Below, piece after piece: positions 23,367 through 35,064 of a stretch of 64,000 nt of DNA. The stretch's first letter is position 1; each line of letters starts with the position of its first letter. Source of the DNA: Thalassia testudinum (Eukaryota > Streptophyta > Magnoliopsida > Alismatales > Hydrocharitaceae); NCBI GenBank assembly GCA_037157565.1, contig JAZHRO010000026.1:36012501-36076500 (forward strand), given 5' to 3'. The translations under genes were made by a program, and so were the position numbers. The notes beneath the pieces were generated by a model. It worked only from the letters and a program-made list of their open reading frames with translations. It was not told where the DNA came from and did no database searches.

Positions 23367-25060
23367 TATTGGTGTAAGGACACCACGATCGTCAATTTTG
23401 ATGATAACAAAACACTTGTGTTTTAACATTTGTATTTGAGTTTAAGATTTCAGGATAATTGCAAATGGATACAAGTGTGAAGGACCTCAGAGCTCGCTTC
23501 CATGGTGGATTGGAGGATCTCGTTGGAGGAGAAGCTTTGCGAGGAGCGAAAGCTTGAAGAAGGCATGAAGAGAAGAATATGAAAGATACTCTTTTCATTT
23601 ATTCTTTTGTAATTCTTTTGCTCTTTATTCTTTATGTCTAGATATATGTTAAAGAGCCTCAAAGAATCTAAACTGTAGTCCTAGGAACACTTGCACAACC
23701 CTAAGACACTTAGATAATTCTTAGAGAACTTAGAAAGTCAAGATAGGCTTCAGATAGCCTGATCAAACATCCAATCTGAAATTCAGACATCTGATCTTGG
23801 ACTTTAAGACGTTTGAATGTTGAATCACACGTCCAAACATTTAGGGCTGGTCTTAGAACCTTTTGTCTATTGAAATTTGACGACCGTCCCATAGTCCAGA
23901 TGTCTTAGAAGACGTCTGATGTCTTGGCTAGACGTCCAATTAGACAACCGTTGGTCTTAACAACCTATTCTTAGAGGATTAACTTTAATTTGACCTATTA
24001 TTAGATTTCAGACGTCTGACATGCTACCCAGACGTCTAATAAATAGACGTTGAGCCTCGTTTGATGACATATTACCTGTTTCTGAGATTAGAGCCATTAA
24101 GCAGCCTTGGGAATCAGTTAGACGTCCAGATCATGTGCTAGATGACCGGCATGTCGTTTGATCACTTTCACACTAGAACCCTGTTTAGGTCTGATGAAAG
24201 TCAGTAAGGGAACCCATCTAAAATTAGATGTCTGACTTAGTTCCCGGACGTCTTTAGAATGACTTCCAGATGTCTAATATTTTTCCCAGACGTCTGATGA
24301 TCCTATCAGAATCATTAATGATTCTGATTTCGGCCTATTCTACCTTGGGATAATTCCCAACGGCATGGAAGCCTTCCAAGGCCTTCCAAAGACTTCCTAG
24401 GACCTCTATAAATAGAGGAGGATCCTTGCCTTGTTTAGATACACCAAAGCAACAATTTCCACATCATATTGTGTCCTTTTGATCTTGAGAAGAAGCCTTA
24501 GCTCTCTAAGCTTTAGTTCCACTTCAAGAGAGCTTCATCATTGTTGCACACCCGCTCTCCCTTCGCAATTACGAGAGCGACGAAGTGTCGCCGTGTGAGT
24601 CACTCATTCGCGTCAAGCCAACGCACTTCCACCTAAAGGAAGATCTTTTACCTGTAGTAGCTAGTTTCATTTATATACTTTGTGACTCTATAGGTTTGTT
24701 TTGTATTTTACTTTGTTTATTGGTTGGGTATTTGCGTTGCGAATTCCTGTTTCCATCGAGGGAAAAATACTCCTTGTAAAGAGGAGGGATTTAAGGAACG
24801 CTACCCTCGTACTTGTAGCATGATTGTATTGAGGTTGAGTCACCCTCATTTTAAGTGACTCATATAGTGGATTTGATTGACTTTGTCGATCAAGAAATTC
24901 TAACTTGAGAGGGTTAGGTGGTGGTTTTTACCCGATTTGGGTTTCCACCTAAAAATTTCTTGTGCATTTTGTGCGATTGTTCTTTTTGTGAGATTGTGAT
25001 ATTTATTTCTACATCGATTTTATATTCTGCAAATCTCACCCCCTCCCGTAGGGATTTACA
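23367..25060 (+). mobile_element. 3' LTR of element M
   Basis: 1,694 bp, TATTGGTGT..TTTACA, uninterrupted. The TATA box is at 24407-24414. GACGTC-type repeats are dense between about 23765 and 24300. Its start hairpin reads TGGTGT/ACACCA where the other COP LTRs have TGGTGC/GCACCA. Confidence 0.92.
24407..24414 (+). promoter_or_regulatory. TATA box of M 3' LTR
   Basis: TATAAATA in the same palindromic context as at 20611. Confidence 0.6.
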
Positions 25061-25065
25061 AGAAC

Positions 25066-25827
25066 AACCCATCTTCTGCCTTTGATTTTTGTCTCCGCCA
25101 GCCACCTCTGACTATGTTCATGGCATGCCACCACCGCCTTCATCACATCCTTGCACTCCTATTGAGCTATTCTGACTTGGCCATTAGGCTGTTTTCATGT
25201 TTTTAGGTTCAGAGGTCAACGTTGCCATTGACGAAGCTCCTATGAAGAGCTCGATGCAGGTGTTCTTGCTGTTGTAGTCCCAGGAGACACCTCCAGGTGA
25301 TGCGGAAGACACTCAGTAGTTCATTTAGGTTGCTAATTGGATGAGTCTACCTCCTTTCTACCGTCAATTGGATGTGAGCTGCTGCTGCTATTCGCGTGAG
25401 GAAGAAGGGACCAGATAGTCCCACATTGGAAGTGGGAGGGCTTCAGCAGGTGAATAAATTGGATTTTTGAAGAGGGCTTATCGCCCAAGCCATCGGGGTT
25501 GGGTCCTCGCTTCACATTCCTCCTCGCGCCTTCACGCCTTGCCCGCTGTCACGCACGTGAGTTTGGCCCCATTCAGGATCCGGTTACCCGATTTGAAACC
25601 GGAGTAGTCAGGTTGAGAAGAGGAAGAGAAGAAAGAGAGAGGAAAGGGGGGGTTTGCCTCGCTCTCTAACTCTCTTAACATTAGTTGATTGAGAGGCTTT
25701 CGTGCCTTTGTGTTGTGCCTCTCACTGAGGCTTGAAGAGAAGGAAAGAGGCCTTTGCCTCTGTGCGTGGCTTGAGAAGAAGAGAAGAGGCCCTTGAGCCT
25801 CTTAAGGGCACTGTGGCTGGGTGCTGG
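25066..25827 (+). mobile_element. Solo LTR E, middle segment
   Basis: Continuation of E between M and G. It includes a purine-rich run (25620-25660) and repeated GAGGC/CTTTGCCTC words that also occur, reversed, in G's LTRs at 26180-26280 and 41000-41090. The last five bases, GCTGG (25823-25827), are the left copy of G's target duplication. Confidence 0.8.
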
Positions 25828-26068
25828 TGTTCGTGCGCTGAATCGATGTTTTAAAAGTAATGCGCTGTGGTATAGCCGATAAATCGTGTAGAACACTTAA
25901 AATTTATAGCTCGAAAGAAATCCGAGGTCGAACGCAGGGAGCAATATGGCAATTTGTCTCAAGATCACAATTTTAAACAAGAATATAACAATGTAATAAC
26001 AATTTCAAACACAAATGATGTAAATATAAATTCAAGAGTCAATGTGGCAAAAATATTAAGGTAAAACG

Positions 26069-26084
26069 GTGATTTAAATCACCA
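26069..26084 (-). promoter_or_regulatory. 16-bp palindrome near the LTR-1 end
   Basis: GGTGATTTAAATCACC, perfect. An identical copy is in E at 43556-43571; decayed copies are in G's 5' LTR (near 40880) and B (near 2970). Confidence 0.45.
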
Positions 26085-27424
26085 AATTATCCTATTACAA
26101 TTATACTCAAATAATGCTACAGTATCAATCAACCAAATGCCATGTCAACTTAAGTGTCTCAATAGTGCATCAGTGACTCAGAACCAGCAATAGAGGCAAA
26201 GGCCACTCTTTTTCCTTCAGGCCTCAAGGAGAGGCACAAGCACAGCACAACACCAATAGAGGCAAAGGTCTCTTCAGATTTAGCTAAGTGTAGAGAGTAG
26301 CAGAGGACAAAACCCCCTCTCTCCTTCCTCCTCTTCTTTCTCTCTTAGGATCGGGCAAACCAGATCGGACACGGGTAACAGGGTAAATGGACCAAGGCCC
26401 AGACCCGCGTGGCATGAACTGCAGGTGAGGGCATGCGTAAGCACGTTCGTGAGCGAGACCTCACCCCGTGTGCATGCTAAGGCAAACAGCTGTAGACACA
26501 AATTCAATTTGTATGCTGCACTCACTTCTGTGTTCCACAATGTGGGACTATCCACCCACCTTCGTCACGTGCGTAGCAGCAGGTGACTATCCTCACTCAA
26601 TTCTCCCAAGGGAGTGGTCAATGCTCCCAATTGGTGGTTCAAATGCAACCCTGGGATGATTATGCAGTTGCTGGAGTAGTTACCTGGAGCAAGCGTGTGC
26701 TAGAGCAAGCTTCAAGCTTTGCTAGAAGCTTCCGTCAATGGCGGCGAAGGAGCGACCACTTGAAACAGTGAAAACGGCCTAAAGGCCACATCGGTAACGC
26801 TTAGGAGCTTCACGCGAATGTGGCGAAGGTGTTGGTGGCGGTGGCGTGTGGTGAGAGTGGTTAGAGATGGCTGGCGAAGGTGGAGGAGGTCGGAAAAGGT
26901 GGGTTTGTTCGGTGGATGATTTGGGTGAGCGGAGTGGTGAATAGGGAGAGGGTTTTGATGGGCGAGTCATGATGGAGCTTATGAGGTGGTTGGAGAGGTG
27001 TTTGGAGTGGTGGAGCATGCGGAAGACCTCGCCAGAGTGGTTGCCAGAGTGGAGGGAGATGAATTCGTGGGAGGCGATGCGATGGTCGAGTTGGAGTGGC
27101 AAGGATAGAGTTGTGAAGTAGCGGAGCTAGGGAGTTGATCTGAGTAGGTAGCGGACGACGAGGAGGAGCGACGTTGGGTCCAAAGACGAAGGCTGCTTCG
27201 GTGGGGTAGAAGCAGCGACGACGACAAGGATTGGGGTGCCCGCTGGTATGGCGGGACGTGGAAGAGGAGAGGAAGGAGAATCCATCGCTGGTATTGTGAG
27301 TGGATGACAAGAGTGGTCGGAGGGAGTCACCGGATGTCATGGAGCCTTTTGGTCGTAGAAGAGGGACGAAAGAGGGGTATTCCAGGCCAAAAACGTGTAG
27401 GGGGATCGGCGTGCAACATGGGTC

Positions 27425-27432
27425 TTTATATA
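27425..27432 (-). promoter_or_regulatory. TATA box of G 3' LTR
   Basis: Minus-strand TATATAAA in CCTATATAAAGACC, about 75 bases downstream of the 27507-27534 palindrome. Confidence 0.55.
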
Positions 27433-27657
27433 GGTCTTAGAGGGAGGTTTGAAGCTTGGAAACCAAGCTTTCAAGCTTGGTAAGATTGACGCACAAGAGA
27501 TACCCGAATCTCTCATGTGTTCGCATGAGAGATTGGGAAGGTTATGGGGTTCAAGATAGGGTGCAATGGAAAGAGAATCCCTTAAGGAATCTCTGGTTCA
27601 AGTTTGGGAGAGTTTTTTCAAGCAATCATAGAGAACTTTCCAAATGAAGGTCGCCGG

Positions 27658-29359
27658 TGATGAGCCCATATTTGTGGGCTAATTATGTATTTTAATGCCT
27701 AGACATTAAGTTAACATGTACATTTATATAGCATACATTAATATGTAAATAGGATAACACAAAATTACCTGTCATGCATTACATGCATTGATAATATCAT
27801 TTAGAATTTATTTAGAATATCATGCATTGAAATAGATTGCATTACATCTAGTGTTTTGGATTTAACATAGAAGTTAAGGTCTTACATATAAATAAGCCAA
27901 TAATCATTTTATTTTTATTTTCTTCTCTGCAGCAATGTCCTCCCAATACTCAATGCGCACCTTAATGGCTGAGGAGAGTGGATCCTGCACATTGTCGTCA
28001 CTTCCTCTTCTCCACGTCGCTCCCTCTTCTCCATGTTCCTGCAACCATAAAAGAAGACTCCAACCGTACCATCACAAGGAGGCCATCACCCCCAATCCAC
28101 TACTGTGCAGAGATCAGATTCTCTTCGATTCCACCACCGTCGGCCTCCTATCGTGTGCACAACTCCACATCACCGCAGGCAAGAAGGGTGACAGACTGCT
28201 GCACCACCGTTGGATTGTGCAGATTACCGTGAGCACCTCAGCGTGCATTGCCACCATCACCAACATCAGCAACTACTACAACTCCACGCCCTGCACCTTC
28301 ATCTCCCTCGCCAGTTAAGAGGTTTGGGAAGTTTCCTGGACATTTGACGCCCCCACACAGCACCTCCGTAGCCTTCACCCACAACACACATCCATCTCCT
28401 CCATGCTCCAGCTGCGCTGAGCGCTACACCTCCAGCAGCTCCATCACGTGTGCTGCGTGCTCTCCGCCAGCTCTTCGTGTGGCTGCTGCAAGTTCTACGC
28501 CATTACAGCAGCCAACACCTGCCCAGCTGCAGCAACACGCGCGCGGCCGCATGTCCTCCAGCAGCTCCACCCGCTCGCTGCGCCTTCGCCCGCACGTGCC
28601 CACACGGCCTGGTCACCCCCTCGCTGTGCCTCTGCCACACCCGCAGCAGTAGCACCTTCGCTCGCGCACTATAGAGTGCATCGTCCAGTACCTGCGGCCG
28701 CGCTCCTCTAGTGGCTTCCCCGTGCGCACCCGTATGGCTTGCGCGCCTCCTTGCCTTCATACAGTCGTGCCGCCTCGCCTTCAGTAGCACCACGCGTTGA
28801 GCCGCTTCACAGTAGCAGCAACCAACCCACTGCCACCACCCTTCTCTCCTCAATACCACCACCTCCAGCCACCATCAACCGTGCTACCACCACCACTGGA
28901 TGCGCGCTGGCCTCGCCCACCTTCGGTGAGCTTCACACCAAATTCTCCCTCCTCTGCGCATGCAAGCAAGGGGAAGAATCTCCCCTGTTTCGCTACAATA
29001 GCATCTGTATTACTTATTACATCAATTGCCATTGTCAAGCCAACATTTATCATTAAATGGAATATATATATTGTGTGATTTTATGCAAGTACCCCTCCTT
29101 TTTCCTTTTATGCTAGAATCTTTGTTATAATTCTAATTTAGAAAGATTTAGATTCTATGTTTGGGGAAAATCTTTGATAAACAATTGTTAGCGACTTGTG
29201 CGAGTTTAGATGGGCCACTGCCTCCCTGTGGATACGACCCGCTCTCCTGTGAGTGGTTAATTTCAATTCAATACCTTGATTAGTCGATTTTCCACCACTT
29301 AGAAATACAATGACAAATCATCTTAATCATCATTTTCAAAAGTGAAAATCGATTTGTCA
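27658..29359 (+). mobile_element. Solo LTR D (LTR-3) inside G's 3' LTR
   Basis: A 1,702-bp plus-strand insertion, TGATGAGCCC..GATTTGTCA, flanked by GCCGG (27653-27657) and GCCGA (29360-29364). The uninterrupted site is visible in G's 5' LTR near 42690. It has a TATA box at 27887-27894 and a typical gypsy LTR end with CCCTGTGGATACGACCCG (29224-29241). Homology to C ends near 29317, so the last 40 bp may be additional sequence. Open frames in its GC-rich middle (28000-28920) show no domain. Confidence 0.75.
27887..27894 (+). promoter_or_regulatory. TATA box of LTR D
   Basis: TATAAATA, 230 bases from the LTR start; C has a TATA-like run at a similar offset. Confidence 0.5.
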
Positions 29360-30087
29360 GCCGAAGTAGGATTCCTCCACGACAATGGCGGAAGGACCTC
29401 TTTGTAAAGAGTGAAGACAAAAATAGGGGCCTTTTTGTAATGAATTTCAAAAGCTAGGGGACTTATGAAATAGAAAGAATCAGATAGGACTAAAATGCAA
29501 ACTAGGTCAAGACAATCTCTGATTTGGCCTAAATTTTGGTATAAACCTAATTTGGATCCAAGGAATCCAATGGTGAAGTTGGATTTTAGTTTTGACCTAG
29601 CTTGATTGGATAATTTATGCAAAAACTCAAATTAGGGTAATAGCCTATCTATGACTCTGTTTTGGGTCAAAAACGGTTTTGATGCTCACTTCAAAGGTAC
29701 CAAACCCTAGAGGATATTTTTCTATGAATTTTAGAGGGCTTGGATGAATTTTATCCTAACCAGAAGCTCAGTTAGTTAAGCGGGTCTGTTTTTAGGGTTT
29801 CAAATGTCATTTAATTCTTGAAGTGCGTGAAAAACCCATTTTATTCTGCATGGACCCTCTTGTTAGACTCTAAAGCACATTTGATCTTTAATAAACCCCT
29901 GAAATAATCCCATGGTTATTCTGTATTTGTGGGTTACTGGAAAATTGCATAAATAACCTTTTATTCTTCTTTTCATCCCAAAACAACTCAACTTGCCTAC
30001 GAGACCTTCTAACTGATATGTAGGAGCTTTTATTGACTTTATCAGATCAAAATGAGCTAGTTATGGCTCATGATGGTGTTACCATCA

Positions 30088-31700
30088 TACCCCCATGACT
30101 AGCTTTTGCTAGTCCATTAGCAAAATTCTATGAATCAAATCGGTTATCTAGGTCAGATATAACCGTTAGGATGTCCTACTAAGCCGCATCTCTAGGGATC
30201 ATATCTTAATACCAATAATAGGCCTAAAGGTACTCAAGTACCAGCCCAGATCCAGACCTGACTAGCTTTCGCCTCAGTCTACCGCGAAGGTTTCTAAGGC
30301 CCACAGGAACTAACCTAAGGTTTGTTGTATCCAGCGGTTAAAGCACCCGTGTTTGAAACATGGGTAGTTCAGGTTCAGTTTGCTAGTGCATTTTGTAAGA
30401 GAGAGATATAGAAGGAGATTTTTATTTGTGGAGAGCTTTCTCTCCCTTTTTCTTTTCATTATATTTTTCCTTAGATCCATCTTCGGATTGGTCGTAAACA
30501 CGGTATGTATTGGATTCCTTGTCCCCACCATCAATCCTCACAGGGTCCCTGGTAATCAATGCTTTGAGATAGCACCGCCCATGGCAATCCCCAGAACCCT
30601 GACTTTCGACACTTCGAGATAGTGCCACCCATGACATTCTGTAGCTAAATCCAGACCCTGGCAATCGAGATTTTGAGATAATCCTGCCCATGGCATCTGA
30701 ACCATCACAAGGTGCTTACGTGCCCTCGGTAGGATATTTAGATATCCTAGGAGACAAGCACCGAGGAGACGATATGTTATTGCGCATCTTCGAAGGGAAT
30801 TTCCCACCTCTCTACACCGTGAACTCATCCAAATCAACTTGTGTTTTCGAGCCGCTCCTAATCTAAATCTTAGGACCATTTTTAGAACAGATTAAATACC
30901 TTTTGGCATGATTTTATTATTTAAAGCGTACTAAACCAGACTGTGTGATTTAGGGTGCTTAGGTTACCGAGTCCTACAAACTAGAGGTCAATTAACGAGG
31001 CCCAATACTCCCTAAGTCTTAAACCTAATACACAAGCTTTGCATTTTCCTCAACCTCTTGAGGACTAATTTAGACCGTGACAAGTACGTGAGTGTTTAAA
31101 TCCGATCAGATCCAAGAGGCTTAAGGTTGGTATTCGCCATTAATCCCTTAAGTTTTAGCCTTCCAGGTCTTAATTCATCATTCGATCCAACCTAGATGTT
31201 AGGTAAGTTCCATATTACTTTGAAGGGACTCAATTTCTTTCTTTATCTTTTTGCTCCTTTTTTTTCAATTTTTCCTCCCTCCTCTTCTCATTTTTCTCTA
31301 AAATGGCTCTTCTTTTTCCTCAACCTCCTTTTTTTTTAGAATATATAATTTTTTGATGAAACCCTTTTTATGAATTGATTCTCACGACGTTTTACACTTT
31401 AATACCCCCCATGCCTACGATTTACAATGTCCTCATTGTAAATTAGGTGGGTTTGAGTTCAGCTTAGATTGTACATTAGAACAGGTTCAAAGGGTGGGTG
31501 GATAGGTCAGGATGACTGTTGTGGATGATTTCAAGCTCTGGTACGAGTATTAGAGGTGGAGTCAGTTGTTCTACTAGACAAACCCTAAAGTGCAATATGA
31601 GTTCAACAAAGAGATGTGTCAAAAGGGTTTCGAGTTTTTCAAAAGATGACGGGTTGCCTCCCGTTGAACGCTGAGTTTAATGCCATCAGTCGGGCGCAAT
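30088..31700 (-). mobile_element. Element G 3' non-coding region
   Basis: About 1.6 kb without coding potential, matching A's 3' region. In order from the LTR: polypurine tract GGCATGGGGGTA-type run (30088-30099), palindrome GGTAC-TCAA-GTACC (30229-30242), three imperfect repeats (about 30545-30700), a second polypurine-like run (31405-31416) and the post-pol stem-loop (31651-31672). Confidence 0.8.
31651..31672 (-). promoter_or_regulatory. Stem-loop after the pol stop of G
   Basis: ACGGG, loop AGGCAA, CCCGT on the minus strand, the same as at 8651 in A. Confidence 0.55.
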
Positions 31701-32376
31701 AAGCTCAGAGAGAATGGAGATCAAAGGATAACTCATCCAAGTTCGTATCAGTAAGTTCAATGAATGACTTGAGTCGCTGGCCATTCATAATGAAAGGTTC
31801 AGAATCAAGGTTGGGTTGACTGATTTCGATGGCTCCATTTCCAAAGATTCGTCTCACCAAGAATGGTCAAATCCATTTAGATCTGAGTTTTCCTGGAAAA
31901 ATTTTTAGTTTGGCATCAAAGGGTAGGACCTTCTAACCAGATGGAAAGTTTTTCTAGATATGTGTTTGTCATGAAAAGCCTTCACCTGCTCTTTGTAAAT
32001 TCGCGGGTTCTCGTATACGTCATTACGTAGTTCTTCGATCTCACTCATTTGAAGTTGAGGGTGGTTCCGGCCTTAAGCAAATCTAGATTACACTTCCGTA
32101 CTGCCCAATAGGCTTTGTGCTCCATCTCAACGGGGAGGTGACATGCCTTTCCGTACACCAATCTGAACGGAGACATACCTAAATGGGTCTTGTGGGCAAT
32201 CCTATAAGCCCACAAAGCTTCCAGAAGTTGGGTCTACCAGTCATTCCTGTCAGGCCGAACAGTGACTTGGAGGATTTTCTTGATCTCCCGATTAGACAGT
32301 TCAGCCAATCCATTAGTTTGGGGGTGATAAGGAGTCGAGATTCGGTGCGACACCCCATACTTGGTCATCAGGGATC
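31700..32376 (-). pseudogene. pol: Integrase of G, distal part
   Basis: Minus-strand integrase after the insertion site of LTR I: GVSHRISTPYHPQTNGLAEL and SNREIKKIL (about 32290-32345), carrying the catalytic glutamate, then [15 protein letters not shown] and the C-terminal domain. The C-terminal end is degraded by shifts and stops around 31750-31950. The preceding catalytic core is at 34628-35064. GGATC at 32372-32376 is the left target duplication of I. Confidence 0.85.
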
Positions 32377-33270
32377 TGATCGCGTTTTTGCATGATTTGT
32401 TAAATTAGGGTTTTAAGTCATTGCAACGCACAAAAATGGATTCGCTTTTAAAATTTATAAGACCTAGATAGTGGGGTATCTAGGGTCGTCCAAGGAGGCA
32501 AGTTTGCAAATCAAAATCCCTTGCTTTTAAGATGGATCTCAACTTTCTTTTTGATGTTTTTGAATATATAGTTTTTATGATTTTGAAATAATGGCAACAC
32601 GCAAGTTTTTGTTGATAGCGAGAAAACAACTAATACTTATTTCAATAAAGCTAACCCTAAGGTGATAGGTAGAGCCTCTCCTAAGCTCACCCTAGGCACG
32701 TGGAGGCCTAGAATAATTAGGGAGAGGGAGTGAAACAAATGCAAGGAAAAAATTGTAAAAAGCTATGCAACAAAAATTGAAAGAAGGCAACTTGAATTAA
32801 AATGAACTTGTTCTACACAAAACTCATAGAGGAAAGCTTCTAATCTACTTGAAATGCAAGAAGATAAAAACACAAATCCTATAAATGAAATGGTGAACAA
32901 GATGATGGCTTCTTGCTCCAAGCCTGGTAGCTCTCAGGCTTGAAAAGAGTCCTCCAACTCCTTCCTTGTAAAGCTCCTTCAGGTGGTGTCCTCCAAGGTG
33001 GAAGCTACCACCTTCAATTCTCCTCCTCCAAGGGTGGACGTCTGCCCTAGGTCTTTCTCCTTTGCCTGGCCATCCTCCTTGAAGTGAGATGCTCCTCCTC
33101 CTTGGTGTGGCATAAGAAGAAGAGAGTGGGGAGAAGAAGGCACCAAGGGGGCGGGTGATGTGCCCCCTTAATCTTCTTCTCTACCTTCTTATCTTGGCCG
33201 TAGGGTGTAGGTGGGTTTAGGTGGAATTAAACACTAATGGAGGATGAAGAAAATGGTGGTAGGTGATGGG

Positions 33271-33278
33271 TTTATATA
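33271..33278 (-). promoter_or_regulatory. TATA box of LTR I
   Basis: Minus-strand TATATAAA in CTCTATATAAACCC. P has TATAAAAAA at the matching place (46815-46823). The AGCT tract lies upstream of it, in U3. Confidence 0.5.
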
Positions 33279-33649
33279 GAGTGGGGTGGGGGTAAGGTTG
33301 GCGTGAAGAGGTGGAGGGCTAGGATATGTTTAGGTGGTGGTTATGGGTAGTTAAAAGGATCCTAGGGCTAGGGTTAGTTGGTGCCAACTAAAGGGTGCCA
33401 TGGGGTGGTTATGGTGGTGAAAGGGCACCTATTTTTGGCGCCAACTATAGGGTTTCTAGAAGGGGTCTTAGGTGGATGGTGGAGATGGGTTTAAGGCTTA
33501 AGTGTATGGTGGAGATTGATGGGTTTTTGGAGGGAAAGTTGGCACCAAAAGGGAAGGGTTCTAGAAGGTTATTTTGGAGGGAAAATAGGTGGATTTTGGT
33601 GGTGATGATGGGGTGAAGGGGTGTGATGGTGGTGGCACCAACTTGGAGT

Positions 33650-34420
33650 AGGAGTAGGTAGTTAGCTTAGGTGGACTAGTTGGTGGAGCTAGCTAGGGTT
33701 TAGTTAAAGGTGGTCGATGGCCAAGGGAGCTGGAGTCTAGCTAAGCTAAGCTAAGCTAAGATAGCTTAGCTGGTAGTGGAGTAGAGGAGTAGGCAATGTG
33801 AGCTAGGGTTTGAAGAGAGAAGTTGAAGAGGAGAAGTCTAGAGCTTGAGCTTGAGCTGGCAGCTGCTGAAGAGGGTGGCATGGAGCTACTCTAGCTGGCT
33901 GAGCTTGCTAGTTCTTTGCTAGCTGCTAAGCCAAGCTAAAGTGAGCTGGCTTCTACCATAATGAGCTGAGGTGAGCTGGGTCTGGTGCTCCCGGGGAGGA
34001 TCAAGCTGGTTGGGGTGGCTATGGTAGCTTAGCTCAACTGAATTGAGCTAAGCTGAATCCCCAAGAGCTGGACTTGAGCTTCCTGAGCTGAAATGAAGTC
34101 ATCTTCAGTTGGCTAGAGTTGAGTGGAGCTGGATGTAGCTGGACATGAGCTAGGGTGAACTCCAGTCAACTCATCTGAGTTAGCTAGGTGTGGACTAATG
34201 GGAGCTGAGATGAGCTAGACTCAGCTAAGTTGAGCTGGATCTGAGTTGACCTAAGCTAGGGTGAGCTAAGATGAGCTCTCTAGAGCTACCATTCAGTTGT
34301 GATGAGCTGAATGGAGCTAGGATGATCTAACCCTAGTTCAAGTAAGCTAAATTCCAGCTATGGTGAGCTGGATTAAGCTGAATTCCAGCTGGTTAGAGCT
34401 TCTCCTTCACCAGTTGCCTT
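33650..34420 (-). repeat. AGCT-rich low-complexity tract in LTR I
   Basis: Several hundred bases built of AGCT, GAGCTGAGCT, CTAGCT and TAAGCTAAGC words with irregular spacing, many self-complementary. The same tract is in P (about 47200-47970) and, inverted, in X's 3' LTR (45545-45913, 48197-48510). Confidence 0.75.
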
Positions 34421-34627
34421 CCTGAGTGCTAGGGTTCCAGGGATTTGGCAACCTGTATATCCTTAACACTCACAAAAACACATTAAAAAGACAACAAAAA
34501 TTATGATGCATGCCTAACCTAATTAATGCCTAAATGCAGCCCAAAAAACCGTTTGCGAAGCAAAATCCTAAGAGCTAGGTTTGTTTTAATGCATAAGAAT
34601 GATGATAAACTGACGTTTATCAGTATC

Positions 34628-35064
34628 TGAATTGTGCATTTGTAAAATGGGTCCCTCCATCAGAGATAATGGCACATGGGACACCGAACCGAGAAAAGAT
34701 GTGCTAATGAATGAAGTTGATTACCACCTTATGATCATTGGTTCAGGTCAGGATAGCTTCGATCCATTTAGACACATAGTCTACAGCGAGGAGAATGTAT
34801 TTGAAGCCGTCCGATTTAGGGAAGGGTCCCGTGAAATCAATCCCCCATATATCGAAGATTTCGCATATGAGAATCAGTTGTAAAGGCATCATATTGCAGT
34901 GGCTCATGTTACCCAAGGTCTGGCAATGAGTGCATGCCTTACAATAGTCATATGCCTTACAGTAGTCGTATGGGCCAATAAAAGCCGCACTGGAGGACTT
35001 TAGCTGTGGTTTTGTGAGCAGAGAAATGTCCGTCGTAGGCCTGGTCATGGTAGGACAGAATGTC
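34628..35064 (-). pseudogene. pol: Integrase of G, zinc-binding part and core start
   Basis: Reads [11 protein letters not shown] (zinc-binding cysteines), [10 protein letters not shown] (first catalytic aspartate, about 34825-34855) and IISDGGTHF (second aspartate, about 34650-34675). A short direct duplication in the zinc-binding part repeats YDYCKA. The frame ends in a stop at 34743. The glutamate lies beyond LTR I at about 32303. Confidence 0.85.

Larger units (their letters stand above)
17074..25060 (+). mobile_element. Element M: two-LTR, gag-only Ty1/copia (COP)
   Basis: A structurally complete element: 5' LTR 17074-21264 (containing F), primer site, gag, polypurine tract, 3' LTR 23367-25060. 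The flanks are AAAAC (17069-17073) and AGAAC (25061-25065), one difference. The internal region is only 2,102 bp and holds gag but no protease, integrase, RT or RNase H, so it needed enzymes from an autonomous relative. By eye the two LTRs are a little over nine-tenths identical in a 200-bp sample, so it is not recent. It lies inside LTR E. Confidence 0.9.
25828..30087 (-). mobile_element. 3' LTR of element G (LTR-1), split by D
   Basis: Runs on the minus strand from TGATGG-TAACA-CCATCA at 30087 to ..CGAACA at 25828. It holds the palindrome (27507-27534), a TATA box (27425-27432) and the palindrome GGTGATTTAAATCACC (26069-26084). Confidence 0.9.
32377..34622 (-). mobile_element. Solo LTR I (LTR-2, AGCT-rich) inside G integrase
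   Basis: A 2,246-bp minus-strand LTR. Its start at 34622 is TGATAAAC-GTCA-GTTTATCA and its end at 32377 is ..GCGATCA. The flanks are GGATC (32372-32376) and GTATC (34623-34627). It is highly similar to P (45919-48191) throughout. It holds a TATA box (33271-33278) and an AGCT-rich tract (33650-34420). Integrase coding of G continues on both sides. Confidence 0.9.

Noticed and set aside
26861..27340. 159-codon minus-strand Pro/Ser/His-rich frame
   Set aside because: Lies in G's 3' LTR; the equivalent part of G's 5' LTR (41600-42400) is broken by J and shifts.
28000..28920. Several open frames of 80-134 codons
   Set aside because: Inside solo LTR D; Pro/Ala/Ser-rich, mutually overlapping, no recognisable domain.
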